A DNA stretch of 64,000 nt from Mycosarcoma maydis (Eukaryota; Basidiomycota; Ustilaginomycetes; Ustilaginales): the NCBI RefSeq assembly GCF_000328475.2, contig NC_026479.1, positions 62,001 to 126,000 on the forward strand, in the 5' to 3' direction. Below are positions 11,425 to 23,114 of this stretch, piece after piece. The first letter of the stretch is position 1, and the number at the start of each line of letters is the position of its first letter. The position numbers and the translations under genes are program-made. The notes under the pieces were generated by a model. The model was not told where the DNA came from. It made no database searches and saw only the letters and a program-made list of their open reading frames with translations.

Positions 11425-12942
11425 ATGGCCGAGACCACTGCGACCAACGGCAACGGTGCCGCCCCTATCGTCGCTGCCGAAAAGAAGCACGACCGACCTG
11501 CTGGCAACCCTGATGCAGTCGAAATTGCTAAGCTCGCTGGCGGTAAACCTGACGCGGCTGCCAACACTGCCGAGCTCGACAAACTCGCAAAGTCCATCGA
11601 CAGCGTCCAGAAGGAGCTCAACCAAGTGCGCTCGCTTCTCTCAGGGTCTGGACCCTCGAAGGACAGCCCCGCCGGCATTCGTCGTGCTGAACTGCGCTCG
11701 CAGCTTGACGAGCTTCGCAATCAACAAGCTGGCAGCAAGGGTGCTCGTGGTAAGACCTTGGAAGATCTTCGTTCGCTCCAGGAAAACATTGCCAAGAAGA
11801 TCAAGGATTTGCAACATGCCAAGAGCAAAACGCCGTACAAGTCCACGGCTGACGTCGATTCGAGGATCAAGAGATTGGAAGAGCAGGTCGAATCGGGTTC
11901 AATGAAGCTCGTGGAAGAAAAGAAGGCGCTCAGCGAAATCTCGCAGTTGAAGAAGAACAGAAAAGTGGTCGAGAACTTTGACGCGATGCAGGCTAGCATC
12001 GATGCAGACCGTGCCAAGGTGGATCAGCTCAAATCCACACTCGACAGCCCCGAAGCGAAAGCGCTCAACAAGAAGTACGACGACATCAAGTCTGAATTGG
12101 ACGCCATTCAGGCCGAGCAGGACAAGCAAGCTGGCTCACGCGGCAAGCTACTCGATCAACGAACGCAGCTCAGCGCTCAACTCGATGCGCTCTACCAGAG
12201 CCGACGTGATCGTCAAGCCGCCTTCCGCGCTGCCAACGACACGTTTTATGCCAAGCTCAACCAGGAGCGCGAACGTCGACTTGCTAAACAGCGTGAGGAA
12301 CGTGCCGCGCTCGAGGCCGAGAAGAAGAAGGAGCACGCCGCGCAGTTGCGCGAGGAAGCGGCGATGCCAGCGTTTGCCAAGGAGATCGAAGATTGCGATG
12401 TCCTGATCAACTACTTTTCCAAAGGTGGTGCCAGTGCTGTTCAGGACAAGAACGGCACTGACCAGCCAGCCAAGTCTGCGGTGGGCGGCAAGGCGCTCAA
12501 TCTCCGACAGGTCAATTCGGAAGCCATGGTACCCAAGGGCGCGGTGTTGCGTCAGAAGAGCGACCAAGAGGAGACCTACTTTGCAGGAAACGCCAAGAAC
12601 AGAAAGCCCAGAGGAAGGGGTGGCAAGCGAGGAACTCCGCTCGACCTGAGCGCGGATGCTGATGCTGCTGACGAGAACACAAGCGCTGCTGGCGAGGGAA
12701 AACTCAACGTACCTTTGGGGACGCTTTCGGCTCTGCTTGCGCTCAGCATCCCCCCACCTGTCAACGCGGCCGACGTGGCAAGGGTCGTTGAGAACCTCAA
12801 GCTCAAGCGTCAGTACTTTGTCTCCAACCAGGCTAGGGTAACAAAGGAGAACATAGACAAGGTCGAAAAGTTGCTCGCGAAGAGCAGCCTTCACGAGGAC
12901 GATGCGGAGCACAGTCAAAAGGTTGACGAGGTCGAGGCCTAG
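11425..12942 (+). CDS. BFR1: Bfr1-like coiled-coil protein (polysome/mRNA associated)
   Basis: A 505-residue intronless protein. The start is the ATG in AACCATGGC; a frame extension upstream (from 11344) runs through a CT-rich leader and is unlikely to be translated. The N-terminal two thirds is highly charged coiled coil typical of Bfr1, including LRSQLDELRNQQ, IKDLQHAKSKTPYKS and RIKRLEEQVESGSMKLVEEK. The Bfr1 hallmark MPAFAKEIEDCDVLINYF follows a long Arg/Glu/Lys helix. The C-terminal part contains a basic RKPRGRGGKRG patch and a second helical segment. In budding yeast Bfr1 binds mRNA with Scp160 on polysomes near the ER and affects P-body formation and nuclear segregation; the same role is inferred here. 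The CT-rich leader right before the ATG is typical of strongly expressed fungal genes. Confidence 0.88.
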   Translation: MAETTATNGNGAAPIVAAEKKHDRPAGNPDAVEIAKLAGGKPDAAANTAELDKLAKSIDSVQKELNQVRSLLSGSGPSKDSPAGIRRAELRSQLDELRNQQAGSKGARGKTLEDLRSLQENIAKKIKDLQHAKSKTPYKSTADVDSRIKRLEEQVESGSMKLVEEKKALSEISQLKKNRKVVENFDAMQASIDADRAKVDQLKSTLDSPEAKALNKKYDDIKSELDAIQAEQDKQAGSRGKLLDQRTQLSAQLDALYQSRRDRQAAFRAANDTFYAKLNQERERRLAKQREERAALEAEKKKEHAAQLREEAAMPAFAKEIEDCDVLINYFSKGGASAVQDKNGTDQPAKSAVGGKALNLRQVNSEAMVPKGAVLRQKSDQEETYFAGNAKNRKPRGRGGKRGTPLDLSADADAADENTSAAGEGKLNVPLGTLSALLALSIPPPVNAADVARVVENLKLKRQYFVSNQARVTKENIDKVEKLLAKSSLHEDDAEHSQKVDEVEA

Positions 12943-13295
12943 GCTAGGCTTACAATTTGATTCTGTTTCTGAAGGACGAGAGGCGTCGCTTGAGCCCACG
13001 CGCGGTATTGCTCTGTCGTCGTCTCCCATTCACGGTTGGTGTGCGTCTTTGCTTTCAGTCACCTAACGATGACCTCGTTCCTGTACATATCCATTTGCTT
13101 CTCACACACAAAAAGAAAGGTATTGGTGACAAGACAGAGCAATTCCTCGTTTCCTTCCTTGTCCGACTTTCACATCTGGGCAACACACGCGGACGGACTG
13201 TGCTTTGTGTCTGCAATTGTGTAGGATGTGCTATCGATACGGTACGTTTGTGCGGTACGTTTGTGCGACGCACGGAATGGAAGAGGATAAGAAAT

Positions 13296-13761
13296 TCAGA
13301 TGGCCTCGAGGATGGCCGTGATCCTTTCAGGCGGCACGTTGAAGTGGCGTTTCTCGGCCAGAAGACCATTGACTTGCTGTTCGACATGGGCGATCTGCGT
13401 GTAGCAGAATTGGACGTTCCGATATCCATCGGCAGACCTGGCGTTTGTGAGAACCCTTGACTTGCGCTCTGAAGCGCCGCAAAACTCGTCCGAGTCAGAA
13501 TTGTTATCATGACCCCACTTCACACGCTTGGTAGTTTTGAGTCCTTCTTTTGACCTGAGGGTGTTGTCGCCAACTTTGCGCAGAGGATGGGTAGATTGTG
13601 GCGCTTGTCGCTGGTTGACAGAGGTGGGAGCAGGATCGAGTAGCCGGTGACCTGTTCCTGCACAGCTGCGGCACGTGTCGAGGAGCCCCGTCCCAGCTTG
13701 GCAGCGCCGCGATGGTCGTGCAAGGTGATTGGATGCGCTCCCCCGACTTGCCACCCGTCAT
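13296..13761 (-). CDS. Possible small gene, exon structure unresolved
   Basis: The minus strand has an open frame down to a TGA at 13296-13298. Its C-terminal half looks like real protein: charged (KRVKWGHDNNSDSDEF), then a helical tail ending in NVPPERITAILEAI. That frame has no ATG of its own. The only good start (CACAATGACG, ATG at 13761-13759) lies in a different frame. An intron or an upstream exon is therefore needed, and I could not place a convincing donor/acceptor pair. A broken gene is the other option. No family was recognised. Confidence 0.35.
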
Positions 13762-16700
13762 TGTGTTAAGCGCGGCAACTCCCTAGGATTCGTTGACGGC
13801 CACCCAAGCTACAATACTGAGATGTGAACTCTCTCGTCGCACTACGTCGATCCATTCTCTGCTCAACCGTTCGACGTGAGCCGTGCTGAATTCGTGTGCA
13901 TTCGTCATGGAAATACGTTAGCGTTTCCGCCTTTTGATGCATTCGTACATCGTTGAAGCCCTCGGCTTGTCACGTGTAATAAGAGAAGGTGCGAAGATGT
14001 GTGGCTCTACCACACAATTCATTCGTGATTGACATGGCCTGAGCGCAAGAGCACGTGTGGGATATGTTACAATTTCGGTTTGCGCTTTCACAACAAGTTT
14101 CTAGCGAAGAGGGAAGGGACAGCAAGAGTCCAGACGTTGTCCTCGCGCTTTGCCCCCTTGCCACTATCGCAAATAGACGGGCTACGTCAACAGGTAGTGG
14201 CTGGAGTTGAGCCTTTCTCTGTACTGAGAGCCTGGCAATCAACATCGGCGAGGATTGAGTCTGAAGGAATACCAACGCACGCACGCCAGGGTGAGGGGCG
14301 AAACAGCACGCGAGGCCGAAGTGGCCGACGTGGCCAATAGCCGAAAGAACCGAAAGAACCGTGGTAAAGTCCTCAGACTTATGATAATCGTGAATTATCA
14401 TAACAGCTTGGATGGGTATCACCGATCGGGCTTCTGGAACAGTTGGGGTTGTCAGTACCGCCATTTGTGACTGTGGTCATGCTGAACACAGTTGAATGTT
14501 CAACTGCCAATTAACAGGTACAGCTCAAACGCACGAGGAACCCTGGGGTCCTGTCACTGGTCCGCCCCAAATTAGCAGATCTTTCGGCGCCGGATCGGCC
14601 GAATCTATCACGAATATGTTGAAACGGAGGGACAACGTGCGTTTTTTTCTTTTTGCTGTGGACCACTAACACGGCGTGACTTTGCGGGCGTGTCAACTCC
14701 GCCTTTTGACAGCCGATCAAGACTCTGAGACGTGAAATGCTTGGTGGACAGACTGGTGGCTTTGTCTCGAGCGTGTCTAGCATGTACCGACTACTCAAGA
14801 CTCGGCGAAACGCAGACTTCCGCCTATGTGTGATGGGGATAGACTCCTGCTCCGTGGAAAGCAATCCCTTTGCGTCGCAGAAGCGGGTGAAACAGGAGCA
14901 ACAGACTGTAAAGCAAGAGCAACTCGTGACTTGGCGTGGCCAACTCCATGCAACTCACTTTTTAGTCTCGAAACTCGTGACTCTCGAAAAAAAAACATGA
15001 GTCGCCAGAAGACCCAGAAAAGGCGCTAATTTGAGACAACGCGGTCTGGCGAAAAAGCAAAAGTCCAAGGTGGCAGTCAGCGAAGCCATTTTCAAGTTGA
15101 ATGATTTGGTGCGGTCTCTTTTGTGGTACACACCAGCAATCTTTGAGGTAACAGAGTCGGCTGCCTCGGCGACTTTCATCTCCGGTAAGCCGGTGGTGTC
15201 GTAAACCCAGCGTTCATCACAATACAATCACACGAGTAGTGGTCTAGTTCATCGCCTGATAGCCCTATCCTTCGATTTTTAAGGCTGCAAAGACACCATG
15301 GCCTGAAAGTTCGTCATGACCAGCGACGAGTAGCGAGGACAGTGATCTTGTCATAGTCATTTAGGAAGAGAAGTGCAGCGGAGCTCTTGAAAGCTCAGTC
15401 GTCAATTCGATTTGGAGCCCCACAGCGTTGCAAGGTGTGACTGTGGAAATACGAGTCCATACATGATAGTAAAAGAAATTGCAGAGTGAAGAGACTGGAT
15501 GGTCCGTGGCTATGCCCGCGCGCATGTGACATCAGAAGAGGTGTGCGCCACCGGTTGTCTGCTAGTTCGGACGAGTCTCTGTCACTGAGATGCTACACGA
15601 GACCATTGGTTCATCTAAGTTGCGTTGCTCAGCATTGCGACAGGAGAGTGAGGTTGATCGCCATGGCATCAACGCCGGTCATGTTCGAGTCCTCGTGCTT
15701 CCAATGAGACAGTTTTGCACGTTCCTGTGACGTACGGATACCTTTTAAGAGTAAGTGTGCAACTGCGTGTGATCTGCTAATCTTTCGTGCAAGCTCCGAA
15801 TTCATGCTTCCAAGTCGTGAGTTGCCGCGCTATCCGAGACCATCGAAGAAAGAATGCATATTAGCGTGGACATTGCTGATAGCAGTGTCGTTCAGTATGC
15901 AGAGCAACACGACTTTGCCACACCATTCGTGATTGCTGCTTTCGACGCCACTCGTGACTTTGTTTTTTCAAGATTATCATGACAAGTGAATCACATGCAT
16001 TCTACGCTGAGTGCTTATGCATCTAATCCTCAATTTTCGAGAGACTCGTCCGTTCTTGCCTTCTTTGTCCTGTCTACCTTGAGCTTTGTGCAGGAATGAT
16101 ATTGTGACCGAAAGCAGTCCAACAGCTGTGGCGTTGTGTGCTCTGGATTTTGCTGCACAAAGCGTTTTCGCAGGGTGTGCTATTCTCACGGCGACTTTTG
16201 CACGGCGAACTGGCCAGCTTCGTGCATTTTCGAATTGAAATCCAGAATTCGCCGCGGGTAACTTACGGAAAAAAGCTTAGTTGCAGGCGATAGACCCCGC
16301 GCCCCTCCGCATTCACGATTCTCAAATGTGCAGCTGTTTATCAAATTTTTGGCCAATCACAGACCGGGACAGCTCTTTGACCCTGACTCGATTGACGGCT
16401 CATCTGCTTTGTCCTTAGTCCTTTGTCACTTGCCGTTCCCCCCAGGTCCCGACGGGTTCCAGCTGCCATTTGACCTTGGTACATATGCATCGGAATGTCG
16501 TTAACAGTACTGCTCTCTTCACACAGGCAACCTTTCAAGCTGCAACTAGCAGTCTAGCCTCTAAAGTCCAGGTTGTCGAGTGATGTTCGCGGGACCGACT
16601 GGAGAGGATTGTGTGGCGGAGCACACTGCAGGCAAGCGCGACAGTGTGTGTAGCAGGACAAGGTTCGTACCCGCCAAGTTACTCGGCCTGCAGGAAAGCT

Positions 16701-17541
16701 TTTGGGATGCTCCCCACGCTACAGGCTAACTGCTGCTGGCGTGAATTTTCAGGCGTGAGGATTGTGTCAAGGCCATACGAAAAGGCTAGGCTGTCCCTTC
16801 GTTGCCTACTTCGCGGCACTTGATTTCTCGTTCAAGAGACCGATTGATTGTGTTCGGCTTCTCGGCTACTGGCCATGACTGCTTAGGCCCATGAATACGT
16901 GCGCATCTTCCAGAGTCGCTGGGTTGACCGCTCAGCTGTCCAATCGCAAGAGAGTGTGCTCGTGTTTGTTGCCAGCTTTCTGGATTTTCTTGTCAATCTT
17001 CGGCCTCTTTCTCCTGAAAATTTCAGCCAAAATGACCCTATTACGGGCCCCCGCGCTTTCTTCGGCGCGGACACTGCATTGAACTGCACCAGCCACCCGC
17101 CGCGTGCAAGCCCTCTCGCCAACTTTTTCTTTCGCTGACTGAACTCGGCTGCGTCACCCAAGTCCCTGCCATCTCGTGCTTCCTTGCCAGTCAAGCCTGC
17201 TGTCTGGTTGTCGCCACAGTCGTGAGTCTATCCCTGTAACCCGTCCCGCGTCCTTTCGCCCAGCAATTCGCGCCATAAAGAAAATTCTGCGGCTCTTCCG
17301 CCCCGCCTCTTGTCTGCCCTTCGGCCTTGGAGCTTGACTCGAAACAACGCCGCTGAATCAACCTGACTGACGTCCTGCAAACTCCTCATAAGGACCACGG
17401 ATACCTCTCTCCGTCTCCCTCTTCACCAATCCCTCCCTTACCTCTTCGCGAGTCGTCTGTCTCTGTTCGTCTTTTCGTCCAAACACCAGTGGACATACAC
17501 CTCCTCCTGTCTCTTTAATATCTCGACCTCTTCGTATCACA
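13762..17541. other. Gene-free stretch of 3.8 kb
   Basis: No frame above about 165 codons and no recognised domain in either strand. Scattered TCACGA/TCGTGA elements occur (near 14026, 14390, 15928, 17220). The last 300 bases before the dehydrogenase become CT-rich and look like its promoter and leader. No tRNA-like or transposon-like structure was found by eye. Confidence 0.55.
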
Positions 17542-18898
17542 ATGGCTGCTATTAACTCCGCCCTTCGCTCCGGCGCCATTCGCTGTCTGTCCGCTCGCGT
17601 CGCGCAGCGTAAGTGTTTGCTCTCCCCCTCCCTTTACCACTCTCACTTGCAACCGGTTTGTGTCCTAGTGACGCACAAAGGCTGAGGGAAACAATGATAG
17701 CTGCTTTTTGCGCGGAGAAAGCCACCTTTCTCGTTTCTTGATGGTTGAGGCCCGTCGGAAGCTTCCCGATGAGCCTCGCGATCGAGTTTGCGACCTCTGT
17801 GACCTCTACCAGCAATCGTGGCAGAGCTTACTTCTCCCTTCACCCCGCACCCGTACCTCGAACATGCCGAAATCTGACCAATCCTTTTACCCACTCGACT
17901 CTACTTCTACAGCCTCGATGCTCTCACGCGTAGCTCGTGCTCCCGCCGCTCGCAACTTCAATGTCTGGGCCCCCACCCGCATGGTTCCCACCAGCACTAA
18001 CGCTGCCGAGCAGGCCAACCCTGGTCCTCCCCCTCCCGTTGAAAACATTGGTGTTGATGCTGTTCTGCGCGAGAACCCCAATTCGCAGGACAACCACACC
18101 ACTACCATTTTCCAGGAGTTTTCGCTCGAGGGCAAAACTGCTGTCATCACTGGCGGTAATGGTGGCCTCGGTCTCGAGATGGCGCTTGCCTATGTTGAGG
18201 CAGGTGCTCACGTTTACGCCGTTGATCTGCCCAAGGAGCCTTCGGAGGAGTTCAAGATCGTCGCCGACCATTGCCGCATCATGGGCAAGCACCTCAAGTA
18301 TGTCTCGGCCACCGTCACCGACCACGACGATATCAACGCTTGCATGGACTTTGTCATGAAGGATTCAGGCACCGAGTCGCTTGACGTCTGCGTAGCTGCT
18401 GCCGGTATCCTTCAGACCTACGACGCTCTATCGTACCCTGCCGACGAATTCCGTAAGGTGTTTGACGTTAACACCACTGGTGTCTTCTTGACCGCCCAGG
18501 CCGCGGCCCGCAAGATGCACGAGCAGAAGCACGTTTCGGGTTCGATCATCTTGATCGCCTCCATGTCAGGTTCTATTGTCAACCGTGACCACCACTGGGT
18601 CGCCTACAACGCCTCCAAGTCGGCTGTGCTCCAGATGGGTCGTAACCTGGCTGCCGAGTGGGGACCCAAGGACATCCGCGTCAACTGTATCTCGCCCGGT
18701 CACATTCGTACCCGTATGACGGCCGCTTACCTCGACACCAACCCTCACCTGCTCGCCAAGTGGTCAAGCTCGAACCCTCTGGGTCGTCTCGGTCGCGCTC
18801 ACGAGATTCGTGGTGTTGCCGTCTGGCTCGCATCGAGTGCTTCGTCGTTCTGCAACGGTTCCGACATCATCGTTTCGGGTGGTCACAACATTTGGTAA
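17542..18898 (+). CDS. Short-chain dehydrogenase/reductase with mitochondrial-type leader
   Basis: Exon 1 is 17542-17608 (ATG in CACAATGGC) and exon 2 is 17913-18898, giving 350 residues. The intron has a GTAAGT donor and a CTACAG acceptor. The classical SDR motifs are present: TGGNGGLG at about residue 102 (NAD(P) binding), AAAGI in place of NNAG, a Ser in the LIASMSGS strand, YNASK with Tyr254/Lys258, and NCISPGHIRT. The closest family by overall pattern is the sorbose reductase/arabinitol dehydrogenase group (Sou1/Sou2-like), acting on sugar alcohols; the substrate is not provable from sequence. The first about 60 residues are Arg/Ser/Ala-rich with almost no acid, like a mitochondrial presequence. 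A second in-frame ATG at 17919 inside exon 2 would also leave a basic leader. Confidence 0.8.
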
Positions 18899-19837
18899 AT
18901 CCTTTTCCTGGTCTAGCTTGCGATCGTGGACAATGCCGAGGCACATCTTTGTTTTCCCCTTCTCATAAAGAAAGAACCCCTCATACCTCGTCTCAAACTG
19001 CATCTCTCAACTTCATGTACATACTTAGGGCATTATACACAAACTGCATTGCATTTCTCCCATTTACACCATTTCGGATCGAGTCCGAAAAGACGATCGT
19101 GCATCCAGCAGCCAAATGGACCTTACCTGCGTTAAGATTGCCACCGTGGTGTCCTACATGAGATAAGATTGAAGCACCGCTTGAACATGAATGGCTGTGT
19201 GACACTCGGATTTGGCCAGCCGAGTCTGTGGGATGCCGTATGCCGTACTCGTCATTCGTGACTGTTGGTCAAGCAAGATGGCCTGTTACTCACGTTTTTT
19301 GAAAAACGGTGATTGCAAGGCTTGACGGTGTCTGCCACGCAGCGTTGCTTAGGCTTCAGAGCAGCGGTTAGTCACGAGTAGAACATGGATAGCAAAATCA
19401 CGGATTGGCTAACTTAGTTGCAACCTTAAATTTGGTCGGTTGGAGAAGCGAGTTGTGCACGGCCGTGTAAGGTCGTTTAGACGCCGGGTATCTTGGGTGA
19501 TTTTCTTCCATTCGCCCGAGATCCACGATCTACGATCCATGATGAATGATCCGATCTAACACACGTGGACTGTTCGATCTATCGTATCAACATTCGCGAT
19601 TCGTGTTTTACGGTTTTGGAGAATCATCCACGGTCACAGAGTCACGAATCTCTGTCGTTCTTGTTTTGGGCGGCATGAGTCGAGAATTACAAATCGTGAA
19701 TCGTGAATGAGTCCGAAAGCCGAAACGGATAAGTTTGTTCGTGATTCTTGAGGAAAAATGGCTGAGCCAATCAAGGCGTGTGCCTTTTGAAGCCAGTCAC
19801 GAGTGTGGGCTTGCACGTTTCTTCTGACCACATCACA
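18899..19837. other. Intergenic region, ferredoxin promoter side
   Basis: No gene recognised in 940 bases. The right half carries several TCGTGA/TCACGA elements and degenerate forms of them, for example near 19642 and 19695, within 300 bases of the ferredoxin start. Confidence 0.5.
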
Positions 19838-20519
19838 ATGTTACGCATCGCAACTGGGTGTCGTCAAAGTACAAGGATGGCAGCCACGACCTTGACACGG
19901 ACGGCTTTGACAGCGGCGACACGATGCATCGTGCGTCGTTCTGCGCCTAATTTGCCACGCATTGTCGCCCGCTCATCTATCTCTCCACTGGCACGAACTT
20001 TTTCCAGCACCGTTGGGATCCAACATGGCGGGATCACACGTCCGCCACCTGGCAGCGGCATCACGATTCATTTCGTCGATCCAAAAGGAGAACCCTTGAA
20101 AACAGTGAGCGCAAATGAAGGCGATGACCTGCTCAGCATCGCGCACGAATACGATATCGACCTCGAAGGTGCTTGTGAAGGCTCGATAGCCTGTTCCACA
20201 TGCCATGTCATCTTGGAACCGGATGTGTTCGATTCATTGGAAGAACCGTGCGATGACGAGAACGACATGTTGGATCTGGCATTTGGGCTGACAGATACTA
20301 GCAGGCTCGGCTGCCAGGTTAAGGTGACTAAGCAACAGGACGGAATGAAGGTCCAGTTACCCGCAGCTACAAGGAATATGTACGTCGACGGTAAGTAAAT
20401 TGCCAGTAACAGCCTTCAATCAAAAGGCCAGATAGAGATAGGACACTGACGCCGTATTCTTTCCGACTTGGCGCTCCATCGCTTCACATCATACAGGTCA
20501 TAAAGCCGGTCATCACTAA
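19838..20519 (+). CDS. YAH1: Mitochondrial [2Fe-2S] ferredoxin (adrenodoxin type)
   Basis: Exon 1 is 19838-20390 and exon 2 is 20497-20519, giving 191 residues. The donor is GTAAGT and the acceptor is ATACAG; splicing turns a read-through end into NMYVDGHKAGHH. Residues 1 to about 65 are Arg/Thr/Ala-rich with TFSST near the likely cleavage region, a mitochondrial presequence. The ferredoxin fold follows (ITIHFVDPKGEPLKTV). The four cluster ligands are Cys113, Cys119 and Cys122 in CEGSIACSTC, and Cys159 in RLGCQV. The acidic stretch EEPCDDENDMLDLAFG is the partner-binding helix of the adrenodoxin class. The role is electron transfer from adrenodoxin reductase for Fe-S cluster assembly and heme A/ubiquinone steps in the matrix; this is the essential Yah1 role in yeast. 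Confidence 0.93.
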
Positions 20520-20818
20520 TCACATCGACAAGATCCGAGTCACATTCACATCCACAGTCACCTCTCCTCTGTCCTCTGTTCCTACATTTTCACTGTACTT
20601 TATCATTCTCCCCCAATCAACCATGTCGTCCAAGTTGATCACAGTCTTCCCGCTTCGCACAGCGCGCATCATTGCAGGACGGTGATGACGGTCACCGAAA
20701 TTGCGCACTCGGCACAACCTCACTCGAGATATCATGGTGACAGGTCTTGCATTACATGGTTTTCAAATGCGCGAACCAACCAGTTTTGACCGCCCATGGG
20801 AAGCGTCACGACAACTGT

Positions 20819-23023
20819 CTAGTAACTGCGACCGAACATGGTCCACCTCTTTGCATCCGCACCACACTGAGGGCACTTCTTACCGCTGATGTCACCGAAC
20901 TGCGCCTGGTCAAAGGGAATGCACAACGACTTGGCACCCATGCTTGGAGCCCTCTCGTCCTCGGCTTCACCTGCAACAGCCTGTCGAGCGCTGCGCTTCT
21001 TGATCTCGTCCTCGCACGCTTCCACCTCGCACCAGGGGATCACGACGTGACACTTATCGTTGAGGATGCGAGTGAAATCATCCCACTGTTCGCACACTTT
21101 GCGTCGCGAGCGGTACTCTGCATCCGCCTTGGCAAACATGTCATCATGGATCTGGTCGAGCAAAGTCGAGATCGAGCCATACAGGCCGTCGACAGAGAAC
21201 GACGTCTTGGCCTTGTTGTCACGTCGCACAGCAACGACGGATTTCTTTTCGAGGTCCTTGGGACCGATCTCGAGGCGTACGGGGACACCGCGAAGTTCCC
21301 AGTCGTTGAACTTGAAACCAGGGCTGTAGTTGTCGCGCAGATCAGCTTTCGCTCGGATGCCGGCAGCTTGCAGATCCTTGGCGGTCTGATCACACGCATC
21401 CATGATGTTTTGCTTCTCCTGAGCACTGGTCTTGACACCAATGCCGCAGGGGATGATGATCACCTGAACCTGAGCAACACGTGGAGGCATCACGAGGCCA
21501 TCGTCGTCACCGTGCACCATGACCATGACACCGATAGTACGAGTGGAGAGACCCCACGAGTTCTGCCACACATGCAGCTTTCCCTCGTCCTTGCCCCTGA
21601 ACTCCTCGGGAGCCTTGGGATCTTCGACCATGATTCCAAACATTTTCGAAAAGTTTTGGCCCAAGCAATGCGAGGTACCACCCTGGATACCACGGCCAGT
21701 GGTAGGCACGAAGCCTTCCACAGTCGTGGTGTAGTAACCACCTGCAAATTTCTCCTTTTCGGACTTGACACCCGGGACGACGGGAACGGCAAGCAACTTT
21801 TCGTAGACTTGACGGTAGAGGTCGAGGATGTGCATCACCTCCTTGTCCGCCTCCTCAAGCGAGATGTGCGCCGTGTGACCTTCCTGCCAGAGGAATTCTC
21901 GTGTTCGCAGGAAAGGCTGCGGATGCTTGAATTCCCATCGAACGACGCTGTTCCACTGGTTCAGCTTGAGCGGCAGATCACGGTGTGACTGAATCCATTT
22001 GGCGTAGTACGGGTACATGACAGTTTCCGAGGTGGGTCGAATTGCAACCGGACGCTCGAGGTCGCTGCTACCAGCCTTGGTGACCCAAGCAACCTCGGGA
22101 GCGAAACCTTCGATGTGGTCCTTCTCACGCTCGAGTACGTCGGCGGAAACAAACATGGGAAAGTAGCAGTTCTCGACGCCAATCTTCTTGATCTCGGCAT
22201 CGAAAAAGTTCTGGATGGACTGCCAGACAAAGTAAGACCATGGCTTGAGAATGTAGCAGCCAGAAACATCATAGTAGTCGAGCATGTCACCCTTGCGGAG
22301 CACCTGAGTGTACCATTCGGGGAAGTCACCAGCCTTGCGCACAGTGATACCGATCTGCTCCGCATCTGGAATTTTGGCAGCCTCGGCGGCTTTGGCCTTG
22401 TTCGAAGCGGCGATGGAACCCTGCGTGGAGCCCGGGGCGGAGGCGGAGCTGGACGAAGGGGCGGAAGCCTTTGCAGCCGGAGTAGCAGCCTCGGCCTTGA
22501 GCTTGGCAAAGTCGATGACCTCGAGCTTGACACCGGTGCTCTGAAGGTACTTTGCGATCTCAGCACCAGTCATGAACAGCGTCTGCTCGGAGCTCGAGGC
22601 GTGAACGGCAAAGTGGTCGGTGCTGGTGGCAAGGCTGGCATCAAGGATGGCGATGAGCTGCGATGCGTTGTCTTTTGTAATGCTGAGTGCAGAAACGTCG
22701 TCCTTGGTGGCGTTGAGAAACTCCTTGAGTACCTCAGGGGCAGCGAGACGCATCTCCTTCTGGCCGATATGTTTTGCTATTGCGCCAGTGTTGTACTCGG
22801 AGTCATCTTTTGCAATGAGTACCACGGGAGTAGGAGCTGCAGTTTTGGCAGTCTTTGGTTTGAAGACGACCGTCTTGGTGAAGTTCTGGGAAGTCAAACC
22901 AAGCGAAGAAGCGACATCGGCAACAGCAGACCTCCAGCTTTCGGGGCTAGTGGCAGCAGCGTGCTTGACCGCCTTTTCGGTTTGGATGGAGAGCGCAGAG
23001 AGCGCTGAAGAGATTGCCTCCAT
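20819..23023 (-). CDS. Prolyl-tRNA synthetase, cytosolic, with N-terminal editing-like domain
   Basis: A 734-residue intronless protein starting at the ATG at 23023-23021 (MEAISSALSAL). Upstream in-frame codons lack an ATG. Order: an N-terminal YbaK/INS-like region (about 1-190), an Ala/Ser-rich linker, a class II catalytic core with RPTSETVMYPYYAKW near residue 328 and motif 2 (FLRTREFLWQEGHTAH) near 360, the GIQGGTSHCLGQNFSKMF segment, an anticodon-binding domain, and a C-terminal domain ending CPQCGADAKRW...FGRSY. The terminal Tyr is typical of the eukaryote/archaeal-type ProRS. It charges tRNA-Pro in the cytosol. The N-terminal editing-like domain matches that of budding yeast ProRS, which edits Ala-tRNA-Pro in some species. 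A long frame exists antisense to it but is a shadow. Confidence 0.93.
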   Translation of the reverse strand: MEAISSALSALSIQTEKAVKHAAATSPESWRSAVADVASSLGLTSQNFTKTVVFKPKTAKTAAPTPVVLIAKDDSEYNTGAIAKHIGQKEMRLAAPEVLKEFLNATKDDVSALSITKDNASQLIAILDASLATSTDHFAVHASSSEQTLFMTGAEIAKYLQSTGVKLEVIDFAKLKAEAATPAAKASAPSSSSASAPGSTQGSIAASNKAKAAEAAKIPDAEQIGITVRKAGDFPEWYTQVLRKGDMLDYYDVSGCYILKPWSYFVWQSIQNFFDAEIKKIGVENCYFPMFVSADVLEREKDHIEGFAPEVAWVTKAGSSDLERPVAIRPTSETVMYPYYAKWIQSHRDLPLKLNQWNSVVRWEFKHPQPFLRTREFLWQEGHTAHISLEEADKEVMHILDLYRQVYEKLLAVPVVPGVKSEKEKFAGGYYTTTVEGFVPTTGRGIQGGTSHCLGQNFSKMFGIMVEDPKAPEEFRGKDEGKLHVWQNSWGLSTRTIGVMVMVHGDDDGLVMPPRVAQVQVIIIPCGIGVKTSAQEKQNIMDACDQTAKDLQAAGIRAKADLRDNYSPGFKFNDWELRGVPVRLEIGPKDLEKKSVVAVRRDNKAKTSFSVDGLYGSISTLLDQIHDDMFAKADAEYRSRRKVCEQWDDFTRILNDKCHVVIPWCEVEACEDEIKKRSARQAVAGEAEDERAPSMGAKSLCIPFDQAQFGDISGKKCPQCGADAKRWTMFGRSY

Positions 23024-23114
23024 GTTGATGGGGGAGTAGGGGAAGGAAATGAGTGGTGTAAGAGATAGGAAGGAGTTTGACACCAACCACCAACTTCTGT
23101 GTCAACTATGTCAA

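Noticed and set aside
20747..21988. 413-codon frame antisense to prolyl-tRNA synthetase
   Set aside because: Its translation is low in recognisable motifs, and the opposite strand codes a complete, conserved ProRS.
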